Positions 1-8,660 are shown, counted from the stretch's first letter. The stretch: DNA of 64,000 nt from Arthrobacter_N sp051262515 (GCF_051262515.1 NZ_JBIMER010000001.1:124001-188000), one strand, 5' to 3'. A program made the numbers and translations. The notes: a model not told the origin generated them from the sequence alone.

Positions 1-714
1 GGCGGAGCGGACGTCTCCACCTTCCTGTCCTACGCGGCCGAGCGGAAACTGGCCAAGGGCAAGAACCGCAAGGAGTTCGGCCGTGGCGCCATCGAGGGCG
101 TCGCCGGTCCCGAGGCGGCCAACAACGCGGCCGCCGCCGGCGTCCTGGTGCCGCTGCTGACGTTGGGCATCCCCACGACGGCGACCGCCGCCATGATGCT
201 CACCGCCTTCCAGCGCTACCAGATCCAGCCAGGACCGCTCCTGATGGAGACGAACGCCGCCCTGGTGTGGGCGCTCATCGCCAGCCTGTACATAGGCAAC
301 GTGATGCTGCTGGTGCTCAACCTTCCGCTGGTGGGACTGTGGGTGAAGATCCTGCAGATCCCGCGGCCGTACCTCTACTCGGGGATCCTCGTGTTCGCGG
401 GACTCGGCGCGTACTCGGTGAACTTCGCGACCATGGACCTCGTGATCCTGCTGGCGGTGGGCATCCTCGGGTTCTTCATGAGGCGCTACGGCTACCCGGT
501 GGCGCCCATGGTGGTGGCGATGATCCTCGGCCCGATGTTCGAGGTCCAGCTGCGCCGGTCGCTGCAGATCTCGCAGAACGACCTCACCGCGCTAGTCTCC
601 ACACCGTTCACGTGGTTCGTCTACACGGCGCTTGCTCTGCTGTTCGCGGCGTCGTACTGGATCAAAAGGAAGCAGAAGGCCATGGAATCCGAAACCCTCG
701 AGATGGCGGCATGA
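1..714 (+). CDS. Tripartite tricarboxylate transporter permease, TctA family (5'-truncated)
   Basis: This is the C-terminal part (237 codons) of the large membrane subunit of a tripartite tricarboxylate (TTT) uptake system, which acts in the cytoplasmic membrane with a small TctB subunit and a periplasmic-type binding protein. The frame is open from base 1, so the gene begins upstream of the window. The TctA signature is visible early on: FGRGAIEGVAGPEAANNAAA, then PLLTLGIPTTATAAMML. Several hydrophobic helices follow (for example around ALIASLYIGNVMLLVLNLPL and LVILLAVGILGFFM), and the tail is basic (KRKQKA). The stop TGA overlaps the next gene's ATG (ATGA), so the two are probably translationally coupled. 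The family assignment is firm; the substrate (citrate-like or another carboxylate) cannot be read from the sequence. Confidence 0.9.
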   Translation, partial: GGADVSTFLSYAAERKLAKGKNRKEFGRGAIEGVAGPEAANNAAAAGVLVPLLTLGIPTTATAAMMLTAFQRYQIQPGPLLMETNAALVWALIASLYIGNVMLLVLNLPLVGLWVKILQIPRPYLYSGILVFAGLGAYSVNFATMDLVILLAVGILGFFMRRYGYPVAPMVVAMILGPMFEVQLRRSLQISQNDLTALVSTPFTWFVYTALALLFAASYWIKRKQKAMESETLEMAA

Positions 715-1130
715 GCGCGGCGCGGCGGACGCCGACCGGCAGGACGGTGGTGCTCGGGTACGTGCCCAGCAAGATCGGCCTCGCGGCCCTGGCGGCCGCC
801 ATCGGGGAGTGCCGGCGCCGTGGCGCGCGCCTGCTGGTGCTCAACACCACGCGGGCGGACCGGCACGTGGACCCGAACTACGCCCACGCGACGGCGATGG
901 AGGAGCTCGACGCCGCGCTGCGGGCCGGCGGCGTGGACTTCGAGGTCCGGCACTTCACCTCGTCGCAACTGGCCTCCGAGGACGTGCTGGACGCCGCGGA
1001 GGAAACGGGGGCCGAGCTGGTCGTCGTCGGCATCCGGCGGCGGACGCCCGTGGGGAAGCTCATCCTGGGTTCGGACGCGCAGCGGATCATCCTCGACGCC
1101 GACTGCCCCGTGCTGGCGGTCAAGGCGTAG
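711..1130 (+). CDS. Universal stress protein (UspA family)
   Basis: A 139-residue single-domain Usp protein, expected to be a cytoplasmic ATP-binding dimer. The N-terminal beta strand TVVLGYVPS and the C-terminal glycine-rich nucleotide loop G-x8-G-x4-GS (GIRRRTPVGKLILGS), followed by DADCPVLAV, match the ATP-binding UspA subgroup. It begins at ATG 711, overlapping the stop of the upstream TctA permease by 4 bp. Usp proteins next to secondary transporters are common in actinobacteria, and a regulatory or energy-sensing role toward the permease is inference only. The stress role is family knowledge. Confidence 0.88.
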   Translation: MSAARRTPTGRTVVLGYVPSKIGLAALAAAIGECRRRGARLLVLNTTRADRHVDPNYAHATAMEELDAALRAGGVDFEVRHFTSSQLASEDVLDAAEETGAELVVVGIRRRTPVGKLILGSDAQRIILDADCPVLAVKA

Positions 1131-1165
1131 GAGCGCTCCCCTCCGCGGGCGGCGGGTGGGTCTGC

Positions 1166-1171
1166 GAGACT
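1166..1171 (+). promoter_or_regulatory. Possible leaderless -10 element (GAGACT)
   Basis: GAGACT lies exactly 6 nt before ATG 1178, and no Shine-Dalgarno is present. The first base deviates from TANNNT, so this is a weak call supported mainly by many better examples elsewhere in the window. Confidence 0.3.
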
Positions 1172-1177
1172 TGCCGG

Positions 1178-1654
1178 ATGGAAGACGAAGGCCTGGATTC
1201 GACCTACACGACCATCGAGTCGGTGCCCTACGTCCGGCTGTTCGTGGACCACGGCGAAAGCCCCGTATGGGCCTGGGACGCGGTCGGGTACGCCGAACTC
1301 GGGATGCCCGAGGACCTGGAACGCCGGATGCGGGCATGGGAGCGGACGTACCACGCCGGCGGGTGGGAATCCACGGGGTTCCCTCCCGCCACCGTCGTCA
1401 ACCGCCACCGCGCCGAAGGGGTCCTCGTGGCGCTCCTGCTGGCGGAACACCTGGGACGAACCGTGGCCGTCGAATTCGCGGCCGGAACCGCCGGCGGCGC
1501 CAACGCGTGGGACGACGCCACGGTCGCGGAGGGGACCCGGCGGTCCCTCGCCGATCCGGAAATGTTCCATTGCAACGCCCCGGCCCGGAACCCCGCCGTG
1601 TCCGCGCGGATCCGCTGGATGCTCCACCACCCCTTCGAGCAGCCGGGCGCGTGA
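1178..1654 (+). CDS. Hypothetical protein, 158 aa
   Basis: I do not recognise the family. The ORF starts at ATG 1178 (MEDEGLDSTYTT) and encodes a soluble, tryptophan-rich, acidic protein with no signal peptide or membrane segment. Notable residues are WAWDAVGY, RAWERTYHAGGWE, a single Cys in FHCNAPARNP and the basic end RIRWMLHHPF. It lies 47 bp after the universal stress gene and 34 bp before dxr, on the same strand. Codon use (strong third-position GC) matches its neighbours, so it is likely a real gene. Function unknown. Confidence 0.7.
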   Translation: MEDEGLDSTYTTIESVPYVRLFVDHGESPVWAWDAVGYAELGMPEDLERRMRAWERTYHAGGWESTGFPPATVVNRHRAEGVLVALLLAEHLGRTVAVEFAAGTAGGANAWDDATVAEGTRRSLADPEMFHCNAPARNPAVSARIRWMLHHPFEQPGA

Positions 1655-1676
1655 GGCGGACCGCCCCGGGGTCTGG

Positions 1677-1682
1677 GAGAAT
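1677..1682 (+). promoter_or_regulatory. Possible leaderless -10 element before dxr (GAGAAT)
   Basis: GAGAAT is followed by 6 nt and then GTG 1689. No convincing Shine-Dalgarno precedes dxr. It fits the spacing of other leaderless-type signals in this window, but the first base is not T. Confidence 0.33.
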
Positions 1683-1688
1683 GGCGGC

Positions 1689-2918
1689 GTGACTCCCACA
1701 CTTCGCCACTTCACGCCCCCCGCGGACACCGGTCCGCGCCGGGTGGTCTTCCTCGGGTCCACGGGATCCATCGGCACGCAGGGCCTCGACGTCGCGGCCA
1801 AGTCCCCGGACAGGTTCAGCGTCGCCGCGCTCGCCGGTGGCTCCAACCTGCCGTTGCTGGCCGGGCAGGCCGTCGCCACGCGCGCCGCGGCGGTCGGCGC
1901 CGCCCACCCGGACGTCGACGCGCTGCGCGCGGCCATCACCGCTCGCGCGGCGGCGGCGGGCGTCCCGGACTACGCGCCAGAACTCTTCGCCGGCCCCGAC
2001 GCCGCCTCGGCCATCGCCGCGTGGGAGGACGCCGACGTCGTGCTGAACGGCATCACCGGTTCCATCGGACTGGCGCCGACGCTTGCCGCGCTGCGGGCCG
2101 GACACCTGCTGGCGCTCGCCAACAAGGAGTCGCTGATCGTCGGCGGCGCCCTGGTCAAGGACCTCGCGGCGCCCGGCCAGCTGGTGCCCGTCGACTCGGA
2201 GCACTCCGCGCTCGCGCAGGCCCTGCGCTCGGGCCGCCCGGAGGAGGTCGCGCGCCTGGTGGTCACGGCCTCCGGGGGGCCGTTCCGCGGACGTCCCCGC
2301 GCGGAGCTGGCCGGCGTCACGCCGGCCGAGGCGCTGGCCCACCCCACCTGGGACATGGGCAAGGTGGTCAGCACCAATTCGGCGACAATGGTCAACAAGG
2401 CCCTCGAAGTCATCGAGGCGCACCTGCTCTTCGACGTCCCCCTGGAGCGGATCGAAGCCGTGGTGCACCCGCAGTCCGTGGTGCATTCCATGGTGGAGTT
2501 CGTCGACGGCTCGACAATCGCCCAGGCCTCCCCGCCGGACATGCGGCTGCCCATCGCGCTGGGTATGGCCTGGCCCGCGCGCGTGCCCGGCGCGTCCACG
2601 CCGTGCGACTGGTCCGCCGCGGCCTCCTGGACCTTCGAGCCGCTGGACGAGGAGGCCTTCCCGGCCATCCTGCTCGCCAAGGCCGCGGCCGCGGCGTCCG
2701 GCACGCACATGGCCGTCTTCAACGCCGCGAACGAGGAGGCGGTCGCCGCCTTCCACGCGGGCCGGATCGGCTTCCTGGACATCGTCGACAGCGTGGCGGC
2801 CGTCGTCTCGGAGTACGACGCCGGTGCGGCCGCCGGTGCGGACCCCACCCTGGAAGCGGTGCTGGCGGCCGAGGATTGGGCACGAAAGAGTGCCCACGAG
2901 CGTTTGGGATTGTTGTGA
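1689..2918 (+). CDS. dxr: 1-deoxy-D-xylulose 5-phosphate reductoisomerase
   Basis: Converts 1-deoxy-D-xylulose 5-phosphate to 2-C-methyl-D-erythritol 4-phosphate with NADPH, the first committed step of the MEP isoprenoid pathway, in the cytoplasm. The 409-residue protein has the NADPH loop GSTGSIG (residues 23–29), NKES (145–148), the metal-binding DSEH (169–172), SGGPF (195–199), HPTWDMG and SATMVNKALE with the metal ligand Glu240, then HPQSVVHSMVEF. Length is usual for the family. The GTG start at 1689 fits. The stop overlaps the GTG of rseP, an order conserved in actinobacteria; ispG of the same pathway lies 3.5 kb downstream. Confidence 0.97.
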   Translation: MTPTLRHFTPPADTGPRRVVFLGSTGSIGTQGLDVAAKSPDRFSVAALAGGSNLPLLAGQAVATRAAAVGAAHPDVDALRAAITARAAAAGVPDYAPELFAGPDAASAIAAWEDADVVLNGITGSIGLAPTLAALRAGHLLALANKESLIVGGALVKDLAAPGQLVPVDSEHSALAQALRSGRPEEVARLVVTASGGPFRGRPRAELAGVTPAEALAHPTWDMGKVVSTNSATMVNKALEVIEAHLLFDVPLERIEAVVHPQSVVHSMVEFVDGSTIAQASPPDMRLPIALGMAWPARVPGASTPCDWSAAASWTFEPLDEEAFPAILLAKAAAAASGTHMAVFNAANEEAVAAFHAGRIGFLDIVDSVAAVVSEYDAGAAAGADPTLEAVLAAEDWARKSAHERLGLL

Positions 2919-4270
2919 CCGTATTGCTTTTCATCGCCGGCGTCGTGATCGTCGCCGTGGGCATCGCCCTGTCCATCGCCCTGCACGAGGTGGGCCACCT
3001 CGTCCCCGCCAAGCTGTTCGGCGTTCGCGTCCCGCAGTACATGGTGGGCTTCGGCAAGACCGTGTGGTCCACCCGGCGGGGCGAGACCGAATACGGACTC
3101 AAGGCCATCCCGCTGGGCGGCTACGTGTCCATGATCGGCATGTACCCGCCGGCCAAGTCGGGCGAGGGCCAGGTGCGGCAATCCAGCACCGGAATGTTCC
3201 AGCAGCTCGCCGACGACGCGCGCAAGGCCGCCGCCGAGCAGTTGCGGCCGGGAGACGAGGACCGCATGTTCCACCGGCTTCCGGTGTGGAAGCGGATCGT
3301 CATCATGCTGGGTGGACCGCTGATGAACCTGGTGATCGGAACCCTGCTCATCGCCGTCGTCGTCACCGGGTTCGGGACGGTGCAGGCCACCACGACCGTC
3401 TCCGAGGTCTTCCAGTGCGTCGTTACCGACGAGGAACAGGCCGAGCGCGAGCGTCAGGGCGGCACCGACTGCCGCCCCTCGGATCCCGAGGCTCCCGCCT
3501 ACGCCGCCGGCCTGTTGCCGGGCGACGTCGTCACGTCCTTCGACGGCACCGCCGTCGGCGAGCGGGACTGGATGGAGCTCACGGAAATGATCCGCGCGGC
3601 AGCCGGACGCCAGGCGCCGATCACCTATCTGCGGGACGGCGTCGAGCACACGGCAACCATCGAGCCGCTGCTCACCGAACGCCCTGAACTCGACATCAAC
3701 GGCCGCCCGCTGACGGAGGCCGACGGGACCGTCCAGACGGTCCGGGTGGGCTTCATCGGCATGGGATCCGAACAGCGCCTGATGACCCTGCCGGTGGGGG
3801 AAGTCCCCGGACTCGTCGGCGAGAACGTCCGGGTCGTCGCCGGCGTGGTGCTGGACCTGCCGGCGCGCATGGCGGCGGTCGCCCGGGCGGCCTTCTCCGA
3901 CGCGCCCAGGGACCCCAACGGCCCCATCTCGGTGGTCGGCGTGGGACGCATCGCCGGCGAGGTCAGCGCCATGGAGGAGATTCCGCTCGAGAACCGGTTC
4001 GCCACGCTGATCGGTCTCGTCGCGAGCCTGAACATCGCCCTCTTCGTGTTCAACCTGGTTCCCCTGTTGCCGCTGGACGGCGGCCACATTGCCGGAGCGC
4101 TCTGGGAGGCGCTGCGGCGCGGGTTCGCCAAGGTGTTCCGCCTGCGGGACCCGGGACCGGTGGACATCGCCAAGCTGTTGCCGGTCACCTACGTCGTGGC
4201 CGCCCTCATGTTGGGCATGGGCATATTGTTGATCTATGCGGACATCGTCAAACCGGTGAACATCTTCTGA
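2915..4270 (+). CDS. rseP: Site-2 intramembrane zinc metalloprotease (RseP family)
   Basis: A 451-residue membrane protease of the M50 (site-2 protease) family that cuts within membrane helices, typically of anti-sigma factors. The first helix carries the zinc motif HEVGH (residues 24–28) and the last conserved region carries NLVPLLPLDGG, supplying the third ligand Asp. A PDZ-like segment (AAGLLPGDVVTSFDGTAV) lies between. The start GTG 2915 overlaps the dxr stop (GTGA), implying translational coupling. The order dxr-rseP-(x)-ispG resembles the mycobacterial dxr-rip1-ispG cluster. The substrate is unknown here. Confidence 0.95.
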   Translation: MTVLLFIAGVVIVAVGIALSIALHEVGHLVPAKLFGVRVPQYMVGFGKTVWSTRRGETEYGLKAIPLGGYVSMIGMYPPAKSGEGQVRQSSTGMFQQLADDARKAAAEQLRPGDEDRMFHRLPVWKRIVIMLGGPLMNLVIGTLLIAVVVTGFGTVQATTTVSEVFQCVVTDEEQAERERQGGTDCRPSDPEAPAYAAGLLPGDVVTSFDGTAVGERDWMELTEMIRAAAGRQAPITYLRDGVEHTATIEPLLTERPELDINGRPLTEADGTVQTVRVGFIGMGSEQRLMTLPVGEVPGLVGENVRVVAGVVLDLPARMAAVARAAFSDAPRDPNGPISVVGVGRIAGEVSAMEEIPLENRFATLIGLVASLNIALFVFNLVPLLPLDGGHIAGALWEALRRGFAKVFRLRDPGPVDIAKLLPVTYVVAALMLGMGILLIYADIVKPVNIF

Positions 4271-4308
4271 CGGATTTTCACCACATTTGCACCACAGGGG
4301 GTACGCCG

Positions 4309-5973
4309 ATGTTGGACACGGACAGGACACGCGAGGGCGAACGGGACGCGGGGAGGTCGCGGCGGCGCCACAACACACGGACGCTCACGGCGGTGTTGGC
4401 CGTCTCGGCGCTCGCACTTGCCGGATGCACCTCCGATCCCACCGGCACCGGGGCCGCCGGTGCCGGCAGGACGCGCACCGCCGGGTCGGCGGACGCTGAT
4501 CCGGCGACGGCCGTACTGCAGCGCCCCCGGGGCGGCATCGAGCGCCTCGCCGGGGACCCCGCCGAGGCAGCCGTTGCGGTCAGCCGGGCCCTGTTCGCCT
4601 CGGCGCCGGCCGTCGTCGTCCTCGCCGATGGGGCTGCGGGCGGGGAAACGGACGGCGACGCCGATGGGGATCACGGCGCGGTGCCTGGCCGGGCGGCGGA
4701 CCGCGCCGTCGAGCTGGGCGTGCCGCTCCTGTTGGTCGCAACCGCCTCCAATGCCGACCCGCACGCGGCCGTCCGCGACGAAATCAAGCGTCTCGGGGCA
4801 GGATCCGTGGTGACCTTCGGGACTCCCGACAGCGGTTGGGACGGGTTGCTCGACGGGCTCGGGACAGTCGAAACGGTCGACGGATCGGCCACGGCCGCCG
4901 CGGATCTGCCGGACGCGCGGGCATCGACAGCCGGTGGCGCGGACTTCGCCGTCGTCCACCGGGAAGGAAGGGCGGCGACGACCTACGCCGCGGCCCTGGC
5001 CACCGCGCGCTCCGCCGGGGCCGGCGTCCACGCACTCGACTCGGCCGACCCCAGGGACGGCGCGGATGACCTGGCGTTCTTCGCGGACCACGCAAAGGCC
5101 GCGGTGTACGGCGTCGGACCCGGCCTCGGATCGGCCGGCGATTTCGAGGCTCTGGCGGCCACGGCCGCGGGCGGATCCGAGCTTCCGGGGGGCGGGCAGC
5201 TCGTCTTCCCGGGGCGCCGGATGGTGGCGCTCTACGGGCATCCGGAAACGTCCGCGCTGGGAATGCTGGGCGAGCAGGGCGTCGACGCGGCAATCACGCG
5301 CGTCAAGGCACTCGCGGCCGAGTACCAGCCGCACAGCGCCGAACCCGTCCAGCCGGCATTCGAGATCATCGCGACCGTGGCCTCCGCCGCCCCGGGCGCG
5401 GACGGAAACTACTCGCGCTACACGGACGTCGAGGTCCTGCGGCCCTGGATCGAGGCCGCGGGGGAGGCCGGCGTCTACGTGGTGCTGGATCTGCAGCCGG
5501 GCCGCAACGATTTCCTCACCCAGGCCAAGCACTACGAGGAGTTCCTGCGGCTGCCCCACGTCGGGCTGGCCTACGACCCGGAATGGCGGCTGGGTCCGAA
5601 CCAGCGGCACATGGTCCAGATCGGGACGGTCGACGCGGCCGAGCTGAACGAGGTGAACGCCTGGCTCGCCGGGCTGACGCGCGAGCACGCGCTGCCGCAG
5701 AAGGTCGTCGTCCTCCACCAGTTCCAGCTGCGGATGATTGCCGATCGCGGATCCCTGGACACGGGGTACCCGGAACTGGCGCTGGTCCTGCACGCGGACG
5801 GGCACGGCACGCCCGGCCAGAAGCTCGAGACCTGGAACGCGCTGCGCCGGGACCTTCCGCCCGGCATCCGGATGGCCTGGAAAAACTTCGTCGACGAGGA
5901 CTCGCCGACCTTCACTCCCGTCGAAACCTTCACGGAGGTCACACCGAAGCCGTGGTTCGTCTCCTACCAGTAG
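4309..5973 (+). CDS. Predicted lipoprotein of unknown function, 554 aa
   Basis: A secreted, lipid-anchored protein: a basic N terminus (RSRRRHNTR), a hydrophobic stretch and a lipobox LALAGC with Cys at residue 40. The start ATG 4309 has a purine-rich AGGGGG upstream. The middle part (about 60–330) alternates short beta-type strands and Ala/Gly loops (PAVVVLADGAAGG, GVPLLLVATASNA, GSVVTFG), vaguely like cell-wall-binding repeat 2 modules. The last 200 residues look like a separate beta/alpha-barrel-type domain: FEIIATVASAAPG, GVYVVLDLQPGRNDF, VGLAYDPEWRL, VVVLHQFQLRMI and ALVLHADGHG. Acidic residues at strand ends would suit a hydrolase, but no catalytic family is recognised. It sits between rseP and ispG. 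Confidence 0.8.
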   Translation: MLDTDRTREGERDAGRSRRRHNTRTLTAVLAVSALALAGCTSDPTGTGAAGAGRTRTAGSADADPATAVLQRPRGGIERLAGDPAEAAVAVSRALFASAPAVVVLADGAAGGETDGDADGDHGAVPGRAADRAVELGVPLLLVATASNADPHAAVRDEIKRLGAGSVVTFGTPDSGWDGLLDGLGTVETVDGSATAAADLPDARASTAGGADFAVVHREGRAATTYAAALATARSAGAGVHALDSADPRDGADDLAFFADHAKAAVYGVGPGLGSAGDFEALAATAAGGSELPGGGQLVFPGRRMVALYGHPETSALGMLGEQGVDAAITRVKALAAEYQPHSAEPVQPAFEIIATVASAAPGADGNYSRYTDVEVLRPWIEAAGEAGVYVVLDLQPGRNDFLTQAKHYEEFLRLPHVGLAYDPEWRLGPNQRHMVQIGTVDAAELNEVNAWLAGLTREHALPQKVVVLHQFQLRMIADRGSLDTGYPELALVLHADGHGTPGQKLETWNALRRDLPPGIRMAWKNFVDEDSPTFTPVETFTEVTPKPWFVSYQ

Positions 5974-5977
5974 CCGC

Positions 5978-5983
5978 TAGTGT
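5978..5983 (+). promoter_or_regulatory. Leaderless-type -10 element (TAGTGT)
   Basis: TAGTGT is followed by 6 nt (TGAAGC) and ATG 5990. There is no room for a leader or a Shine-Dalgarno, so transcription likely begins at or beside the A of ATG. Confidence 0.5.
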
Positions 5984-5989
5984 TGAAGC

Positions 5990-6298
5990 ATGACCATCTT
6001 CGCAGTCGAATACGTCTATGCCGCCGGTACCGAAGCGGCCCGCGACGAGCACCGTCCTGGGCACCGCTCGTTCCTCTCCTCGCTGAAGCGGGACCCGGAC
6101 GCGGACACGGGCGTGTGGCTCGTCGCCTCCGGACCGTACGCCGACGGCACCGGCGCGCTGCTCATCTTCGGCGCCGGCTCCGAGTCCGAGCTGTTGGCGT
6201 CGCTCAAGGACGATCCGTTCAACGCGGAAGGCCTCGTATCGGCGCTGCGTGCTACCGCGTGGGTGCCCGTGACGGGCGAACTCTCCCACCACGCCTGA
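5990..6298 (+). CDS. YciI-like family protein
   Basis: A 102-residue cytoplasmic alpha/beta protein of the YCII (dimeric alpha-beta barrel) family. Features seen: MTIFAVEYVYA, the paired histidines in DEHRPGHRSFL, then GVWLVASGPYADGTGALLIFGA and a final segment FNAEGLV..RATAWVPV, all in the family's order. Biochemical roles of YciI proteins are mostly unknown. It lies 16 bp after the lipoprotein gene and 79 bp before ispG and seems to have its own leaderless-type promoter. Confidence 0.85.
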   Translation: MTIFAVEYVYAAGTEAARDEHRPGHRSFLSSLKRDPDADTGVWLVASGPYADGTGALLIFGAGSESELLASLKDDPFNAEGLVSALRATAWVPVTGELSHHA

Positions 6299-6331
6299 CC
6301 CCGCCCGGGCCCCGGCATCCGACGACAGTGG

Positions 6332-6337
6332 GATACT
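6332..6337 (+). promoter_or_regulatory. Candidate -10 element for ispG (GATACT)
   Basis: GATACT would start transcription near 6344, giving a leader of about 34 nt that contains the GGAGG before the TTG start of ispG. No clear -35 is visible. Confidence 0.33.
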
Positions 6338-6377
6338 GGGGGCCGAACCCAACGCACCACCACACCTGGAGGAAGCC

Positions 6378-7538
6378 TTGACCCCGGTCAGCCTCGGAAT
6401 GCCCGCCGCACCGCCGCCCACCATCGTTCCGCGGCGCAAGACGCGCCAGATCAAGGTCGGTTCCGTCGGCGTCGGATCGGATTCGCCGATCAGCGTGCAG
6501 TCGATGACCACGACGCAGACGACGGACATCAACGCCACCCTGCAGCAGATCGCCGAGCTGACGGCCTCCGGCTGCGACATCGTCCGGGTCGCCTGCCCGA
6601 CCTCGGACGACGCCGAGGCCCTGCCGATCATCGCGAAGAAGTCGCAGATCCCCGTGATCGCCGACATCCACTTCCAGCCGAAGTACGTCTTCGCCGCGAT
6701 CGACGCCGGTTGCGCCGCCGTGCGCGTCAACCCGGGCAACATCCGCAAGTTCGACGACCAGGTCAAGCAGATCGCCGACGCCGCTAAGGCCGCCGGCACC
6801 TCTATCCGCATCGGCGTCAACGCCGGTTCCCTCGATCCGCGCCTGTTGGAGAAGTACGGAAAAGCGACGCCGGAGGCCCTGGTCGAGTCGGCGGTGTGGG
6901 AGGCCTCCCTGTTCGAGGAGCACGACTTCCACGACTTCAAGATCTCGGTCAAGCACAACGACCCGGTGGTCATGGTGCGGGCTTACCAACTGCTGGCCGA
7001 GCGCGGCGACTGGCCGCTGCACCTCGGTGTGACCGAGGCGGGACCGGCGTTCCAGGGCACCATCAAATCCGCGACGGCGTTCGGCGCGCTGCTGGCGCAG
7101 GGCATCGGCGACACGATCCGCGTCTCGCTCTCCGCCCCTCCCGTGGAGGAAATCAAGGTCGGCAACCAGATCCTGCAGTCGCTGAACCTGCGACCCCGCA
7201 AGCTCGAAATCGTCTCCTGCCCCTCCTGCGGACGCGCCCAGGTGGACGTCTACACGCTGGCGGACCAGGTGACCGCCGGCCTGGAGGGCATGGAGGTGCC
7301 GTTGCGCGTGGCCGTCATGGGTTGCGTCGTCAACGGTCCGGGAGAGGCCCGCGAGGCAGACCTTGGCGTTGCTTCCGGCAACGGCAAGGGCCAGATTTTC
7401 GTCAAGGGCGAGGTCATCAAGACCGTACCCGAAGACCAGATCGTCGAGACGCTGATCGAGGAGGCCATGCGGATCGCCGAAGGCATGGAGGCCCCGGAGG
7501 ACGGTTCCGCGGCGCAACCGACCGTCAGCGTCTCCTAG
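6378..7538 (+). CDS. ispG: 4-hydroxy-3-methylbut-2-en-1-yl diphosphate synthase (IspG/GcpE)
   Basis: Catalyses the reductive ring opening of MEcPP to HMBPP, the penultimate MEP-pathway step, using a [4Fe-4S] cluster. The 386-residue protein has the N-terminal TIM-barrel region (PISVQSMTTTQTTD, IPVIADIHFQPKY, VRVNPGNI) and the C-terminal cluster-binding domain with Cys281 and Cys284 (SCPSCGR), Cys316 and Glu323 (MGCVVNGPGEA). The start is TTG 6378, chosen because it is preceded by GGAGG at about 5–6 nt and gives the usual N terminus. It is followed by a GNAT gene and proS, as in other actinobacteria. Confidence 0.97.
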   Translation: MTPVSLGMPAAPPPTIVPRRKTRQIKVGSVGVGSDSPISVQSMTTTQTTDINATLQQIAELTASGCDIVRVACPTSDDAEALPIIAKKSQIPVIADIHFQPKYVFAAIDAGCAAVRVNPGNIRKFDDQVKQIADAAKAAGTSIRIGVNAGSLDPRLLEKYGKATPEALVESAVWEASLFEEHDFHDFKISVKHNDPVVMVRAYQLLAERGDWPLHLGVTEAGPAFQGTIKSATAFGALLAQGIGDTIRVSLSAPPVEEIKVGNQILQSLNLRPRKLEIVSCPSCGRAQVDVYTLADQVTAGLEGMEVPLRVAVMGCVVNGPGEAREADLGVASGNGKGQIFVKGEVIKTVPEDQIVETLIEEAMRIAEGMEAPEDGSAAQPTVSVS

Positions 7539-7648
7539 CGCGGTAAAAAACGACCCGCGGAGTCATTTTGCGCCGGGGCTGTCCCGCTGGCCCGACTTCT
7601 TGAGAGACTGGATCCAGGCGGCGAAACACGCGGCGGAACGGGGACGCG

Positions 7649-8557
7649 GTGGCGAAGATTCTTTCCAGGGTGGCACCGTGGTTCCCGTCCACTAAGCGGA
7701 TCGCGGCCGAGGGCGACCAGCTCACGGCCAACGTCCGGGTCCTGGGCCACGCGGATACTACGACCCTGGCCGAGCTCGTGTCGCGGGATCCCGTCGCCAA
7801 CGTCTTCATGGAAGCCCAACTCGAGGCGACCGGATCGGCGGCACCGACGTCCAGCGGCGGAACCGTGATCGGCCGGTTCGATGGCGCTCGCCTCGACTCC
7901 GCCTGCTGGGTCGGGGCCAACCTGGTGCCCATCGAGGCCTCCGCGGAGGCGGCCGTCGAATTCGCCGACGCCGTCCTGCCGCTGGGCCGCCGCTACTCGT
8001 CCGTCTTTGGCATGTCCGAGGCCGTCCTCTCCCTGTGGTCGCGGCTGCAGGACGGGCCCCAACGAGCCTTCGACATCCGTGCGCACCAACCGCTGATGGT
8101 GTTGGACCGGGTGGCGGGGATCGCCCGGGCCGACGGCCTGCGGACCACGGTCGAGACCGACTACGAGGCGGTCCTGCCGGCATGCGCCAAGATGTTCGAG
8201 GAGGAGTTGGGGTATTCGCCGCTGGCCGGCGGGGGAGCCTACTACCGTTCGCGGGTCCGCTCACTCATCCGCCAGGGCCACTCCCTGGTGGAACTCGACG
8301 GCGACGGCGAGGTCCTGTTCAAGGCCGAACTGGGCACCGCCTCGACCCGCGCCACCCAGATCCAGGGCGTATGGTTGGAGCCGCGCCACCGGGGACAGGG
8401 TCTGGCGGCCCCCTACATGGCGGCGGTCGCGGACTACGCGCTGTCGCTCGCGCCGGTCACCAGCCTCTACGTGAACGACTACAACGCCGCCGCCCTCGCG
8501 ACCTACCGCAGGGTCGGCTTCCGCCAGTGCGGCGAATTCGCCACGATCCTCTTCTAG
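7649..8557 (+). CDS. GNAT-family N-acetyltransferase with N-terminal DUF4081-like domain
   Basis: A 302-residue protein with an N-terminal alpha/beta region (LTANVRVLGHADTTTLAELV..DPVANVFM) like DUF4081 and a C-terminal GNAT acetyl-CoA-binding fold: the motif A region (IQGVWLEPRHRGQGLAAPYM) and the terminal YVNDYNAAALATYRRVGF. The substrate is unknown. Genes of this type sit directly between ispG and proS in many actinobacteria, so the context supports the assignment. The start is GTG 7649, 110 bp after ispG. Cytoplasmic; no signal peptide. Confidence 0.9.
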   Translation: MAKILSRVAPWFPSTKRIAAEGDQLTANVRVLGHADTTTLAELVSRDPVANVFMEAQLEATGSAAPTSSGGTVIGRFDGARLDSACWVGANLVPIEASAEAAVEFADAVLPLGRRYSSVFGMSEAVLSLWSRLQDGPQRAFDIRAHQPLMVLDRVAGIARADGLRTTVETDYEAVLPACAKMFEEELGYSPLAGGGAYYRSRVRSLIRQGHSLVELDGDGEVLFKAELGTASTRATQIQGVWLEPRHRGQGLAAPYMAAVADYALSLAPVTSLYVNDYNAAALATYRRVGFRQCGEFATILF

Positions 8558-8587
8558 CCGCATTCGGCCGCGCCGGGCACAACCGGG

Positions 8588-8593
8588 TAAATT
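8588..8593 (+). promoter_or_regulatory. Candidate -10 element for proS (TAAATT)
   Basis: The AT-rich hexamer TAAATT stands out in GC-rich surroundings and would give a leader of about 60 nt to GTG 8661. The leader contains a small TTCC-CTTCG-GGAA hairpin; no T-box or other known riboswitch is seen. Confidence 0.35.
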
Positions 8594-8660
8594 GGTCTGC
8601 GTTCCCTTCGGGAAACACTCCACCGATTGCGGCCCGAGGCCGCGGAAACGGACATCACGC

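Noticed and set aside
8594..8660. A T-box or other riboswitch before proS
   Set aside because: The leader is only about 60 nt, with one 4-bp hairpin; no T-box sequence or specifier structure can be seen.
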